This document shows, piece by piece, positions 8,967 through 17,101 of a stretch of 64,000 bases of DNA. The notes under the pieces are model-generated. The model ran no database searches. It was not told where the DNA came from and was given only the letters and a program-made list of their open reading frames with translations. A program made the position numbers and the translations under genes. This stretch comes from Tsukamurella paurometabola (GTDB lineage: Bacteria; Actinomycetota; Actinomycetes; Mycobacteriales; Mycobacteriaceae): the NCBI RefSeq assembly GCF_900631615.1, contig NZ_LR131273.1, positions 1,240,001-1,304,000 on the forward strand. The letters run 5' to 3'. The first letter of the stretch is position 1, and each line of letters begins with the position of its first letter.

Positions 8967-9642
8967 GCGCCTCGGCCGTCGACACCGGATGCGCGGGGTC
9001 GCCGATCCAGGCCAGGACGGTGACCGGCACGTCGATGCGGGCGATCTCCTCCAGCGCGGGGAGATCGCTCGCCGCGGCTCCGCGGAAGAGCGAGGGCAGG
9101 AGCGACTCCGGGACATCGGGGCGGGTCGGCGGGTGTTCGACGGTGGCCGGCGGCGGCACGGCGCCCTCGCCCGCGGCGAGGAACTCCTCCAGCCCGCGGG
9201 TCTCGATGAGGCCCGCGGCGGCGCGGTACTCGGCGGCCTTCGCGACGCGCGTCGCCCACGCGGTCGGCGGCACCATCAGGGTCAGTCCACTGAACCGCGC
9301 CGGCTCCCGCACCGCGGCGTGCAACAGCGTGCCGGTCCCCATCGACGGGCCCACGCCGTGCACCCGCTCCCCCGGGAACCAGTGGTCCAGGAGCCGCAGC
9401 AGGTCGTCGGCGAGATTCGGCCAGCGGTAGTCGTCGGGAACGGCGCGGCCCGTGGAGAAGCCGTGCCCGCGCGCGTCGTACCGCAGCAGGCGGGTGCCGC
9501 TGAGGCCGCGGCCGAGGTCCAGGTCCAGGACCCGATCGCGGGCGCGGCTGGAGGTCAGCCCGTGCAACTGCACCACGGGGCGACCGTGCTCGTCGCTGAA
9601 CTCGGTGGCGAGCTCTGCTCCCGGTACTCGGAACGTCGGCAT
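8869..9642 (-). CDS. Alpha/beta hydrolase
   Basis: A 257-residue hydrolase of the alpha/beta fold. The HG motif (QLHGLTSS) is at about residue 27, the nucleophile elbow GPSMGTG at about 98-104, and an Asp in the AWIGDPAHPVST segment near 218. The C-terminus is short, so the catalytic His is not obvious, which lowers confidence in ordinary esterase activity. The ATG at 9642 has GAGAAGG upstream. Its 3' end overlaps the EamA gene by 98 bp on the opposite strand. Confidence 0.78.
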   Translation of the reverse strand: MPTFRVPGAELATEFSDEHGRPVVQLHGLTSSRARDRVLDLDLGRGLSGTRLLRYDARGHGFSTGRAVPDDYRWPNLADDLLRLLDHWFPGERVHGVGPSMGTGTLLHAAVREPARFSGLTLMVPPTAWATRVAKAAEYRAAAGLIETRGLEEFLAAGEGAVPPPATVEHPPTRPDVPESLLPSLFRGAAASDLPALEEIARIDVPVTVLAWIGDPAHPVSTAEALSRALPRATLSVARTPQDVQEWPSVLCDDVAG

Positions 9643-9681
9643 GGGGCCTTCTCACAGCGCGCAGGTGGATGGAGAGAGGGC

Positions 9682-9687
9682 TAGGGT
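9682..9687 (+). promoter_or_regulatory. -10 element of condensation-GNAT gene
   Basis: TAGGGT ends 6 nt before the ATG at 9694. Confidence 0.5.
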
Positions 9688-9693
9688 ACCGCC

Positions 9694-11451
9694 ATGCGCC
9701 TGACCAACGTCGCCCACCTGCGCCTGCCGTTCGGCCGGCTGTACGGCTACGACGTCACGGCCTCGGAGCCGGGCGCGGCGCTCCCGGTGTCCTTCGACCA
9801 GGCGCGGCACGTGGCCGGCGGGGACCGCCCGGGATCGTGGATGGCCCTGTCGTTCCACCTCCCCGATCCGGTACCGCGCGAGCAGCTCGCCGCGGCGTGG
9901 CTCGCGGTGATCGCCCGCCACGGCACACTGCGGACCGCGTTCCTCCCCGCGGACACCGGTCCGGCCCTGCACGAGATCGAGGTCGGGCCCGGCGCGTGGG
10001 TCGAGCACCCCATCGGGCCCGGGCAGGCGGTGAACGACGCCCTGCGGGACGTGCTCGACGACGCCTGTTCCCCCTATCGCCGTCCGGCGCACCGGCTCTG
10101 CGTCCTGGAGACCGCCGCGGGACCGACGGTGATCGTGGCCGCCGACCACTCGCACACCGACATGTGGTCGATGCTCGTGATCGCGCGCGACCTGCTCGCC
10201 GCACTCGAGGACGTGCGGGCGGGGCGGGCACCGTCGACGGCGACCGTGCCGCCGTTCGTCGACCACACGCGCGCACTGGCGGACCGCCCGAGCGCGCCCG
10301 ACGACGTGCGCCGCCGCTGGGCCGAGATCATCACCGCCAGCGGCGGAGTCATGCCGCTCTTCCCGCTGCCCCTGGGCACACCCGAGGCGCACCGGGAACG
10401 GGTGGAGGTCCGCGACGTCTTCGGCACCGACGAGGTCGCCGCGTTCGCCGCCGCTGCCCGCGAGGCGGGCGTCTCCACCCTCTCCGCGACGGTGGCGGCG
10501 CTGACCCGCGTGACCCTGGACCTCGCCGGCGCGCCGCTGCGCGCCGTGTTCCCCGTGCACAGCCGCTACGACGAGACCTGGCACGACTCGGTGGGCTGGT
10601 TCATCACCAACTCGGTGCTGGACTCCCCGTCCGCGGAGCCCGCCGCGGCGGCCGAGGCCGTGAAGGAGGCCGTGCGGCTCGGGTCGTGGCCGCTCGCCGA
10701 CGTGCTCGAGCCGTGGGGCGGAATGCCGGAGGCGCCGGGCATGTTCGCGATCTCCTGGCTGGACCTGCGCCGGCTGCCCGTCCGCGTGGACGCGACCCGG
10801 CTGGACGCGCAGTACGTCGGCGCCACCATCCGCACCGACGGCGTCATGCTGTGGTTCATCCTCGACGAGGCAGGGCTGCACCTGCGGTGCCGCTACCCCG
10901 ACACCCTCGAGGCCCGCGCGAACGTGGGCGCCTGGCTCGACGGGGTGGTCCGCGAGCTGCAGGCCCGCGCCGCCGTCGGCGGGGTGCTCCGCGGCGTCGG
11001 CGGCATCTACCGGATCGAACGCGCGCGCCGCGACGACGTGCCCGCGATCGTCGCGCTGCTCGCCGACGACGAGCTCGGCGCGGCCCGGGAGGTGGGCGAT
11101 GCCGCGGAGTACGACAGCGCATTCGAGCTGGTGACCCGCGACCGCTCGCAGTACCTCGCCGTCGTGCGGGACGAGGCCGGCGACGTCGTGGGCACGATGC
11201 ACCTGACGGTGATCCCCGGCCTGTCCCGCAGCGGCGCGACGCGATTGCAGATCGAGGGCGTCCGCGTGGCGCGGGGCCATCGCTCACAGGGCCTCGGCAC
11301 GGCGATGATCGAGTGGGCGCACCACCACGGCCGCACCCACGGGGCCGTGCTCTCGCAGCTCACCACCGACGTCTCCCGGGAGCGGGCGCGCGCCTTCTAC
11401 ACGCGGCTCGGCTACCGCTCCGAGCACGTCGGCCTCAAGCGCACGTTGTAG
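9694..11451 (+). CDS. Condensation-domain protein fused to a GNAT acetyltransferase
   Basis: 585 residues in two parts. Residues 1-425 resemble a free-standing condensation or PapA-type acyltransferase domain, with the catalytic HxxxD as His152-Ser-His-Thr-Asp156 and a later WFITNSV segment. Residues about 438-585 are a GNAT domain with the acetyl-CoA motif RGHRSQGLGTAM near 530 and a normal C-terminus. Condensation domains join acyl thioesters or peptides to amines or alcohols; GNATs acetylate amines. A single continuous frame with no internal start of note argues for a real fusion. No NRPS or PKS carrier gene is adjacent, so the substrate is unknown. Confidence 0.8.
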   Translation: MRLTNVAHLRLPFGRLYGYDVTASEPGAALPVSFDQARHVAGGDRPGSWMALSFHLPDPVPREQLAAAWLAVIARHGTLRTAFLPADTGPALHEIEVGPGAWVEHPIGPGQAVNDALRDVLDDACSPYRRPAHRLCVLETAAGPTVIVAADHSHTDMWSMLVIARDLLAALEDVRAGRAPSTATVPPFVDHTRALADRPSAPDDVRRRWAEIITASGGVMPLFPLPLGTPEAHRERVEVRDVFGTDEVAAFAAAAREAGVSTLSATVAALTRVTLDLAGAPLRAVFPVHSRYDETWHDSVGWFITNSVLDSPSAEPAAAAEAVKEAVRLGSWPLADVLEPWGGMPEAPGMFAISWLDLRRLPVRVDATRLDAQYVGATIRTDGVMLWFILDEAGLHLRCRYPDTLEARANVGAWLDGVVRELQARAAVGGVLRGVGGIYRIERARRDDVPAIVALLADDELGAAREVGDAAEYDSAFELVTRDRSQYLAVVRDEAGDVVGTMHLTVIPGLSRSGATRLQIEGVRVARGHRSQGLGTAMIEWAHHHGRTHGAVLSQLTTDVSRERARAFYTRLGYRSEHVGLKRTL

Positions 11452-11465
11452 GGCGCGCTCAAACA

Positions 11466-11524
11466 CTGATGACAGCCGCTGACATCAGGCGTACAGTCAG
11501 TGATGTCAGTAGCTGACATCACTG
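11466..11524. promoter_or_regulatory. Double TetR-type operator before the reductase-TetR operon
   Basis: Two inverted repeats share the half-site CTGACATCA. The first, 11466-11488, is imperfect (CTGATGACAG against CTGACATCAG). The second, 11498-11524, is perfect with 12-nt arms CAGTGATGTCAG and CTGACATCACTG around TAG. They lie just upstream of a GGAGG and the ATG at 11542, and the operon encodes a TetR protein, so autoregulation is likely. Confidence 0.65.
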
Positions 11525-11541
11525 GTTCAGGAGGATCTCAC

Positions 11542-12426
11542 ATGCGTTTCTTCGTCACCGGCGCGTCCGGCTTCGTCGGCTCCGCGGTGGTCACCGAGCT
11601 GCTCGGCGCCGGGCACGACGTCACCGGTCTGGTGCGGTCCGACCGCGCCGCCGAATCCGTCCGCGCGCTGGGTGCCGAGCCCCTCCGCGGCACCATCGAG
11701 GAGACCGCGACGCTCCGCGCGGCCGCCGCGGCCGCGGACGGGGTCATCCACCTCGCCTTCAACCACGACTTCTCACAGTTCGCCGAGTCGGCGCGCGTCG
11801 AAGTGGCCGCCATCGAGGCGATCGGCGACGAACTCTCCGGGTCCGGACGGCCACTGGTCATCGCTTCGGGGCTGCTCGGGCTGACGAGCGGTCGCGAGGC
11901 GCGCGAGACAGACCCCGCCCCGGAATCCCCGCGGACCGCCGGATTCGCCGCTGCGCTGGCGCTCGCGGAGCGCGGCGTCCGATCGTCGGTGGTCCGGCTG
12001 GCGCCGTCGGTGCACGACACCGTGCCCGCCGGGTTCGTCGGCCGCCTCGCCGGGATCGCCCGCGACGCCGGTCGTTCCGGATACGTCGGCGACGGGTCGC
12101 AGCGCTGGCCGGCGGTGCACCGCCACGACGCCGCGCGCCTGTTCCGCCTGGCCGCCGAGAAGGGCGGCGCAGGATCGGTCTTCCACGCCGCCGGCGAGGC
12201 GGTCGCGGTGGCGGACATCGCCGCCGCGGTCGGCGGGCTCATGGGCGTCCCGACCGAGGCGGTCGAGCCCCGCGACGCCGGAACCCGATTCGGTTTCCTC
12301 GCACCGCTGCTCGCCCTCGACACGACCGCGTCGACCGAACGCACCCGCGCCGCGCTGGGCTGGGCACCCGAGAGCGCGAGCCTCCTCGACGACATCGCAC
12401 GCTGGGATCCCGCGGCCGTTTCGTAG
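11542..12426 (+). CDS. NAD(P)-dependent epimerase/reductase (extended SDR)
   Basis: A 294-residue Rossmann-fold protein. The nucleotide-binding motif TGASGFVGS is at residues 6-14. The catalytic Tyr-x-x-x-Lys of classical SDRs is not obvious, as in the atypical NmrA-like and epimerase-like branch. AGGAGG precedes the ATG. It is followed at 10 nt by a TetR gene, and two TetR-type palindromes lie upstream, so it probably belongs to a substrate-induced detoxification operon. The exact reaction is unknown. Confidence 0.82.
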   Translation: MRFFVTGASGFVGSAVVTELLGAGHDVTGLVRSDRAAESVRALGAEPLRGTIEETATLRAAAAAADGVIHLAFNHDFSQFAESARVEVAAIEAIGDELSGSGRPLVIASGLLGLTSGREARETDPAPESPRTAGFAAALALAERGVRSSVVRLAPSVHDTVPAGFVGRLAGIARDAGRSGYVGDGSQRWPAVHRHDAARLFRLAAEKGGAGSVFHAAGEAVAVADIAAAVGGLMGVPTEAVEPRDAGTRFGFLAPLLALDTTASTERTRAALGWAPESASLLDDIARWDPAAVS

Positions 12427-12435
12427 GCTCGACGA

Positions 12436-13002
12436 ATGGCACGGTGGCAGCCCAACGCGCGGGAGCGGCTCGAGACGGCGGCGTTCGCGCTGTTCGCCGA
12501 GCAGGGTTACGAGTCGACCACCGTCGCGCAGATCGCCGAGCGCGCCGGGCTCACCGAGCGCACCTTCTTCCGGCACTACACCGATAAGAAGGAGGTGCTG
12601 TTCTGGGGCCAGAGCCTGCTCGAGGAGACGCTCGCCGCGCAGGCCACCGAGGCGGCCCCCGAGGCCGCGCCGATCGACGTCGTCGAGGCCGCGTTCGCCA
12701 CCATGGCGCGGATGATCGCCGGGCGCGGAACCCTGCCGTTCGAGCGACAGCGGGTCATCGACGCGACGCCCGCGCTGCGCGAACGCGAGCTGCACAAGAT
12801 GGACGCGCTGGCCCGCACACTCGCCACCACGCTCGCCGGCCGCGGGGCGGCGGCCCGGGCCGCCCGGGTCCTGGCGGGCGCCGGCGTCGCGGCCTTCACC
12901 GCGGCGTACGAGGAGTGGATCGCGGCGGAGGGCGCCGTCGACCTGGAGGACGTGACGCGGCGCGCTTTCGCGGACCTGCGCGACGGCGCGGGCGGGCGGT
13001 GA
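12436..13002 (+). CDS. TetR-family repressor
   Basis: A 188-residue regulator with the TetR HTH in residues 10-55 (FAEQGYESTTVAQIAERAG and TFFRHYTDK) and a ligand-binding helical domain beyond. It is the second gene after the SDR, whose promoter region carries a double palindrome, suggesting it represses its own operon. A TAGGCT at 12424-12429 lies 6 nt before the ATG, so a second, leaderless transcript is possible. It converges on ku, 13 nt away. Confidence 0.9.
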   Translation: MARWQPNARERLETAAFALFAEQGYESTTVAQIAERAGLTERTFFRHYTDKKEVLFWGQSLLEETLAAQATEAAPEAAPIDVVEAAFATMARMIAGRGTLPFERQRVIDATPALRERELHKMDALARTLATTLAGRGAAARAARVLAGAGVAAFTAAYEEWIAAEGAVDLEDVTRRAFADLRDGAGGR

Positions 13003-13015
13003 TCGCGGGCGCTGA

Positions 13016-13828
13016 TCAGCCGGCGGCGCGCTTGCGGGCGGGCCGCTCCGCCTGCGCCTCGCGGTTCTTCACCGAAGCCTTGAGGGCGGCCAGCAGGTCG
13101 GCGACCTCGTCGTCCTCGGCCTCCTCCTCGGGCGCCTCGGGGAAGGCCGTGCCCCCGGTGGCCTTGGCCTCGATCAGCTGGCGCAGCTGCACCTGGTAGT
13201 CGTCCTCGTACTGCTCCGGGTCGAAGTCGGTCGCCATCGAGTCGATGAGCGAGGCCGCCATCGCCAGCTCCTGCGGGCGGATCTTCACGTCCTCGGTGAG
13301 GGCGGGGAACTCGGGCGTGCGCACCTCGTCGGGCCACAGCAGCGTCTGCAGCACCATGACGTTGCCGACCACGCGGAGCGCACACAGCCGCGTGCGGTTG
13401 CGCAGCGTGAAGGTGCAGATCGCGAGCCGGTCCGTCTCCTGCAGCGCCTGCCGCAGCAGCACGTAGGCCTTGGGCGACTTCGACGACGGCTCGAGGAAGT
13501 ACGGCTTGTCGAACATGATCGGGTCGACGTCCTCGCGCGGCACGAACTCCGTCACCGCGATCTCCCGGTGCTTCTCCACCGGCATCGACTTGATGTCCTC
13601 CTTCGAGAGGATCACCGTGTCGCCGCCCTCGGACTCGTAGGCGTTCGCGATGTTCGAGAACTCGACCTCGTCGTCGGTGCCCTCGCGCACGCGCTTGTAC
13701 CGGATGCGGACCCCGTCCTTCGAGTCCACCTGGTGCGACTTCGCATCGTGGCTCTCGATCGCGGAGTACACCTTCACGGGCACGTTGACCAGCCCGAACG
13801 ACAGCTCACCCGTCCAAATCGCGCGCAT
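13016..13828 (-). CDS. ku: Ku protein, non-homologous end joining
   Basis: A 270-residue bacterial Ku that encircles DNA ends as a homodimer and recruits LigD. The N-terminal beta-barrel begins with the typical MRAIWTGELSFGLVNVPVKVYSA; the core extends to about residue 215. The C-terminal extension is acidic and then Lys/Arg-rich (residues 235-270), the region used elsewhere for DNA and LigD contact. It is divergent from ligD, as a functional pair, across 391 bp that hold three palindromic repeats. A CACAAT ends 6 nt before the ATG and may be the -10 of a leaderless mRNA. Confidence 0.97.
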   Translation of the reverse strand: MRAIWTGELSFGLVNVPVKVYSAIESHDAKSHQVDSKDGVRIRYKRVREGTDDEVEFSNIANAYESEGGDTVILSKEDIKSMPVEKHREIAVTEFVPREDVDPIMFDKPYFLEPSSKSPKAYVLLRQALQETDRLAICTFTLRNRTRLCALRVVGNVMVLQTLLWPDEVRTPEFPALTEDVKIRPQELAMAASLIDSMATDFDPEQYEDDYQVQLRQLIEAKATGGTAFPEAPEEEAEDDEVADLLAALKASVKNREAQAERPARKRAAG

Positions 13829-13949
13829 GTGACCATTGTGACTGGTGTGAGCGCCGATTGCGAGAGGTGGCGGCGGGTACTCCTACCGACCCGCGACGAC
13901 AGCAGGGCGCTACGGACTCGTCGCACCGGGAGGTGCGGTGCGACATGCA

Positions 13950-13974
13950 AGGCCATGCGTCCGACGCATGGCCT
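13950..13974. repeat. CATGCGT palindrome, copy 1
   Basis: Arms of 11-12 nt (AGGCCATGCGTC and its complement) with a one-base centre; the shared core is CATGCGT-CCG-ACGCATG at 13954-13970. It is the most perfect of the three copies between ku and ligD. Confidence 0.8.
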
Positions 13975-14076
13975 CCGACCAGGTACTTCGTTGCCGTGTC
14001 ATCCGCCCGGCGCATACCTGAATTCGGTCTCGCATGAGGGCGCCCGCGCCTCCGGCCCGCTACCGGAACTCGATGC

Positions 14077-14093
14077 CATGCGTCGCACGCATG
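14077..14093. repeat. CATGCGT palindrome, copy 2
   Basis: Core CATGCGT-CGC-ACGCATG, with no extended complementarity outside the 7-nt arms. Confidence 0.75.
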
Positions 14094-14103
14094 TCTTGCC
14101 CGC

Positions 14104-14153
14104 GTCTCCGCAGGTCAGAGGGCATGCGCCGCGCGCATGGCTGTCGCGGAGAC
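14104..14153. repeat. CATGCGC palindrome, copy 3, with outer stem
   Basis: Core CATGCGC-CGC-GCGCATG at 14123-14139, a compensated variant (T to C in one arm, A to G in the other). It is flanked by the 8-nt inverted pair GTCTCCGC and GCGGAGAC. Confidence 0.75.
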
Positions 14154-14207
14154 CTGACCACACCTCCAGCCCGCGCCATCCGCCCTCCCGGCACCTGCGA
14201 GGACCTC

Positions 14208-14213
14208 GATAAT
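14208..14213 (+). promoter_or_regulatory. -10 element of ligD
   Basis: GATAAT ends 6 nt before the GTG at 14220; it supports that start codon over upstream in-frame codons. Confidence 0.5.
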
Positions 14214-14219
14214 GGGCCC

Positions 14220-16595
14220 GTGGCGCAGATCCGGGAGAACCGCGAGGTCGACGGCGTCGGCGTGCAGCTGACCAATCTCGACAAGGTGCTGTACCCCGCG
14301 ACGGGCACCACGAAGGCCGAGGTCATCGACTACTTCCAGGCCATCGCCCCGTTCGCGTTGCCGCACCTGCGCGACCGCCCGCTCACCCGCAAGCGCTGGC
14401 CCAACGGCGTGGATAAGACGGCCTTCTTCGAGAAGCGGCTGCCGAGCCATGCACCCGCGTGGATCCGCCGCGGCAGCCAGTTCCACTCCGACGGCGAGTC
14501 CCGGTACCCGGTCATCGAGAACGCCGCCGGCATGGTGTGGCTCGGCCAGCAGGCGGCGCTGGAACTGCACGTCCCCCAGTGGGCCTTCGTCCCCGACGAT
14601 GCCGACCCCGACCGCCCGGAAGTGCCCGGACCGCCGAATCGCCTCGTGCTCGACCTGGACCCCGGCCCCGACGTCACCCTCGACGAGTGCGCCGCCCTCG
14701 CCCTGCGCATCCGCGAGCTGCTCGCCGCGATGGACATGGAGGGCTACCCCGTGACCAGCGGCTCCAAGGGGCTGCACATCTACGCTCCGCTGCCCGGCGC
14801 CATCTCCGCGCACGGCGCCCGCACGGTGGCGCACGCCATCGCGTCGCAACTCGAGGCCGAATCGCCCGAACTGGTCACCGCGTCGATGGCGAAGGACCAG
14901 CGCGGCGGACGCATCTTCGTCGACTGGTCCCAGAACAGCGCCTCCAAGACCACCGTCGCGCCGTACTCGCTGCGCGGCCGCGAACGCCCGTGGGTCGCCG
15001 CGCCGCGCACCTGGGACGAACTGGCCCGGCCGGGCCTGCGGCAGCTGGAGTTCGAGGAGGTCCTCGCACGGGCGCAGTCCGACGGCGACCTGCTCGCCGG
15101 GCTCGACGGTGCCGCCGCCCGGCCGGGCGGTGCCGAGGCACCGTCGGCGCCGCCGCCCGCGCCCGTCGACCTGGGCGAGTACCGCGCCAAGCGCGACGCG
15201 CGGAAGACGCCCGAACCGTTCGGCGGCGCACCGTCGCAGGGCGATCCGATCTTCGTCATCCAGGAGCACCACGCGCGGCGGCTGCACTACGACTTCCGGC
15301 TGGAGCACGACGGCGTGCTCGCGTCCTGGGCCGTGCCGAAGAACCTCCCGGACGATCCGGAGGTCAATCACCTGGCCGTGCGCACCGAGGACCATCCCAT
15401 GGACTACGCGGCGTTCGAGGGGAGCATCCCGAAGGGTGAGTACGGCGGCGGCGACGTGACCATCTGGGACCACGGCACGTACGAGCTGGAGAAGTGGCGC
15501 TCGAACGAGGTGATCGTGACGCTGCACGGGAACCGGTTGCAGGGCAAGCGGTACGCGCTGATCCGCACCGGGGAGAAGAACTGGCTGGCGCACCTGACGA
15601 AGGACAAGGCCGTGCCCGCCAAGCCCGTCGCCGGCCTCGCGCCGGATCCCATGCTGCCCAGCGAGTCCCCGATCGACGGGCTGCGCGGCGCCGACTGGGC
15701 CTTCGAGGGCAAGTGGGACGGCTACCGCATGATCGCGACGGTGCGCGGCGGCACCGTCTCCCTGCGCACCCGATCGGGGCGCACCGTGACCGCGGAGTTC
15801 CCCGAGTTCGAGTCGCTGGCGGCCGATCTCGACGGGATGGACGTGGTGCTCGACGGGGAGGCGGTGGTGCTCGACGGGAACGGCGTACCGTCGTTCCACC
15901 TGATGGCGGGCGGCGACACCCGGTCCGGCGCGGTGCAGTTGTACCTCTTCGACGTGCTGTCGCTGAACGGCGTGGACCTGACGAAGCGGCCGTGGACGCT
16001 ACGCCGACAGGTGCTGGAAGGCCTTGCGCCGCTGCTCGAATCCGACACCGCTGTGAGCGTGCCGCCACTTGTGGACGCCGCGACGGGCGCGGAGGCCGCC
16101 GCGCTCAGCGCGGAGCGCGGCTGGGAGGGGATCCTCGCCAAGCGCCGGGACTCGCCGTACCTGCCCGGGCAGCGGGTGCGCGCATGGCTCAAACACAAGA
16201 ACTGGCGCGACCTGCAGGTCGCGATCGGCGGCTGGAAGCCGGGAAAGGGAGCGCGCGCCAACCGGATCGGATCCGTGCTCGTCGGCCTGCCGGCCGAGAC
16301 GGGCCTCGTGTACCTGGGCTCGGTGGGCTCGGGTTTCAGCGACCGCGACCTGGCCGCTCTCGCCGAGGAACTGGAGCCGCTGCGGATGCGCCGCTCGCCG
16401 TTCACGGCCCCGATCGACGATCCCGAGGCCCGCGACGCGGTGTGGGTGCTGCCGAAGGTGATCGGTGACGTGCGCTACTCCTCGCTGCGGCGCGGCGGTC
16501 ACCTGCGGCAACCGAGTTGGCGCGGCTTCCGGCGCGATCTCCTTCCCGGCGACCTCCCCTCCGCCGACGAGGCACCGTGGGAGGACCCCGACTGA
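14220..16595 (+). CDS. ligD: Multifunctional DNA ligase D (polymerase-phosphoesterase-ligase)
   Basis: A 791-residue NHEJ enzyme that fills, trims and seals Ku-bound ends. Domain order is the mycobacterial one: primase-like polymerase (about residues 10-300), 3'-phosphoesterase (about 330-470, with HHARRLHYDFRLEHDG and EDHPMDY), then ATP-dependent ligase (about 480-791). The ligase motif KWDG places the adenylated lysine at about Lys498. A linker rich in Ala/Pro joins polymerase and phosphoesterase. GTG 14220 begins the conserved VAQIRENREVDGVGVQLTN and follows a -10 element; codons further upstream fall in the palindromic repeats. Confidence 0.97.
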   Translation: MAQIRENREVDGVGVQLTNLDKVLYPATGTTKAEVIDYFQAIAPFALPHLRDRPLTRKRWPNGVDKTAFFEKRLPSHAPAWIRRGSQFHSDGESRYPVIENAAGMVWLGQQAALELHVPQWAFVPDDADPDRPEVPGPPNRLVLDLDPGPDVTLDECAALALRIRELLAAMDMEGYPVTSGSKGLHIYAPLPGAISAHGARTVAHAIASQLEAESPELVTASMAKDQRGGRIFVDWSQNSASKTTVAPYSLRGRERPWVAAPRTWDELARPGLRQLEFEEVLARAQSDGDLLAGLDGAAARPGGAEAPSAPPPAPVDLGEYRAKRDARKTPEPFGGAPSQGDPIFVIQEHHARRLHYDFRLEHDGVLASWAVPKNLPDDPEVNHLAVRTEDHPMDYAAFEGSIPKGEYGGGDVTIWDHGTYELEKWRSNEVIVTLHGNRLQGKRYALIRTGEKNWLAHLTKDKAVPAKPVAGLAPDPMLPSESPIDGLRGADWAFEGKWDGYRMIATVRGGTVSLRTRSGRTVTAEFPEFESLAADLDGMDVVLDGEAVVLDGNGVPSFHLMAGGDTRSGAVQLYLFDVLSLNGVDLTKRPWTLRRQVLEGLAPLLESDTAVSVPPLVDAATGAEAAALSAERGWEGILAKRRDSPYLPGQRVRAWLKHKNWRDLQVAIGGWKPGKGARANRIGSVLVGLPAETGLVYLGSVGSGFSDRDLAALAEELEPLRMRRSPFTAPIDDPEARDAVWVLPKVIGDVRYSSLRRGGHLRQPSWRGFRRDLLPGDLPSADEAPWEDPD

Positions 16596-16599
16596 TACT

Positions 16600-16624
16600 T
16601 AGTGCCCTATTGATTAGTGCACTA
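16600..16624. promoter_or_regulatory. Two MarR boxes upstream of the OhrR-like gene
   Basis: TAGTGCCCTA (16600-16609) and the perfect palindrome TAGTGCACTA (16615-16624) lie 15 bp apart, just upstream of TACCGT at 16634 and the MarR ATG at 16646. They are the probable autoregulatory operator. Confidence 0.6.
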
Positions 16625-16633
16625 TCTTTCTGC

Positions 16634-16639
16634 TACCGT
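16634..16639 (+). promoter_or_regulatory. -10 element of the OhrR-like gene
   Basis: TACCGT ends 6 nt before the ATG at 16646. Confidence 0.5.
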
Positions 16640-16645
16640 CGCGGT

Positions 16646-17101
16646 ATGACAGATCCCGATCCGCTCGCCCTGGAACGCCAGGTGTGCTTCGCGCTGGCGA
16701 TCGCCAACCGCGCGGTGCTCTCGGTGTACCGGCCGATCCTGGCGCCCATGGGCCTCACCCACCCCCAGTACCTCGTGATGCTGGCGCTGTGGGAGGCCTC
16801 GCCGCGGTCGGTGAAGGAGATCGCCGAGGCGCTGCAGCTCGACTCCCCCACCCTGAGCCCGCTGCTCAAACGCCTCGAGGCGCAGGGCCTCCTCACCCGC
16901 GCCCGCGCCGCGGACGACGAGCGGCGAATGGATGTCGCACTCACCGCGGCCGGTCGCGAACTGCGCGACCAGGCCCTCGCCGTGCCGCCCGCCGTGATCG
17001 AGCGGCTGGGCGCGAGCCTCGAGGAGCTCGAGGACCTGCACCGCGTGCTCACCACCGTCAACGCCAAAGCGCTCGCCGCGGGCGCCCTGAAGGAGTCCTG
17101 A
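16646..17101 (+). CDS. MarR-family regulator, OhrR-like
   Basis: A 151-residue winged-helix repressor. The N-terminus LERQVCFALAIANRAVLSVY keeps the OhrR peroxide-sensing cysteine (Cys14) and the Tyr at position 28 that hydrogen-bonds it. The second conserved Tyr, four residues after the Cys, is Ala. It may therefore sense organic hydroperoxides or another thiol oxidant. No ohr gene is adjacent; instead the next gene, a DUF5313-type membrane protein, overlaps by one base (TGATG). Two palindromic MarR boxes lie upstream. Confidence 0.85.
   Translation: MTDPDPLALERQVCFALAIANRAVLSVYRPILAPMGLTHPQYLVMLALWEASPRSVKEIAEALQLDSPTLSPLLKRLEAQGLLTRARAADDERRMDVALTAAGRELRDQALAVPPAVIERLGASLEELEDLHRVLTTVNAKALAAGALKES

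Larger units (their letters stand above)
13829..14219. other. ku-ligD divergent intergenic region
   Basis: This 391-bp stretch holds no convincing gene. It contains three CATGCG-type palindromes, listed separately, and presumably both promoters. The third palindrome is also enclosed by an outer 8-nt inverted repeat, GTCTCCGC (14104-14111) and GCGGAGAC (14146-14153). Confidence 0.6.

Noticed and set aside
14104-14159. A pseudoknot-like arrangement (GTCTCCGC and GGTCAG upstream pairing with GCGGAGAC and CTGACC downstream) around palindrome copy 3
   Set aside because: The second pairing is only six bases and is not repeated at the other copies, so I kept only the outer 8-nt stem.
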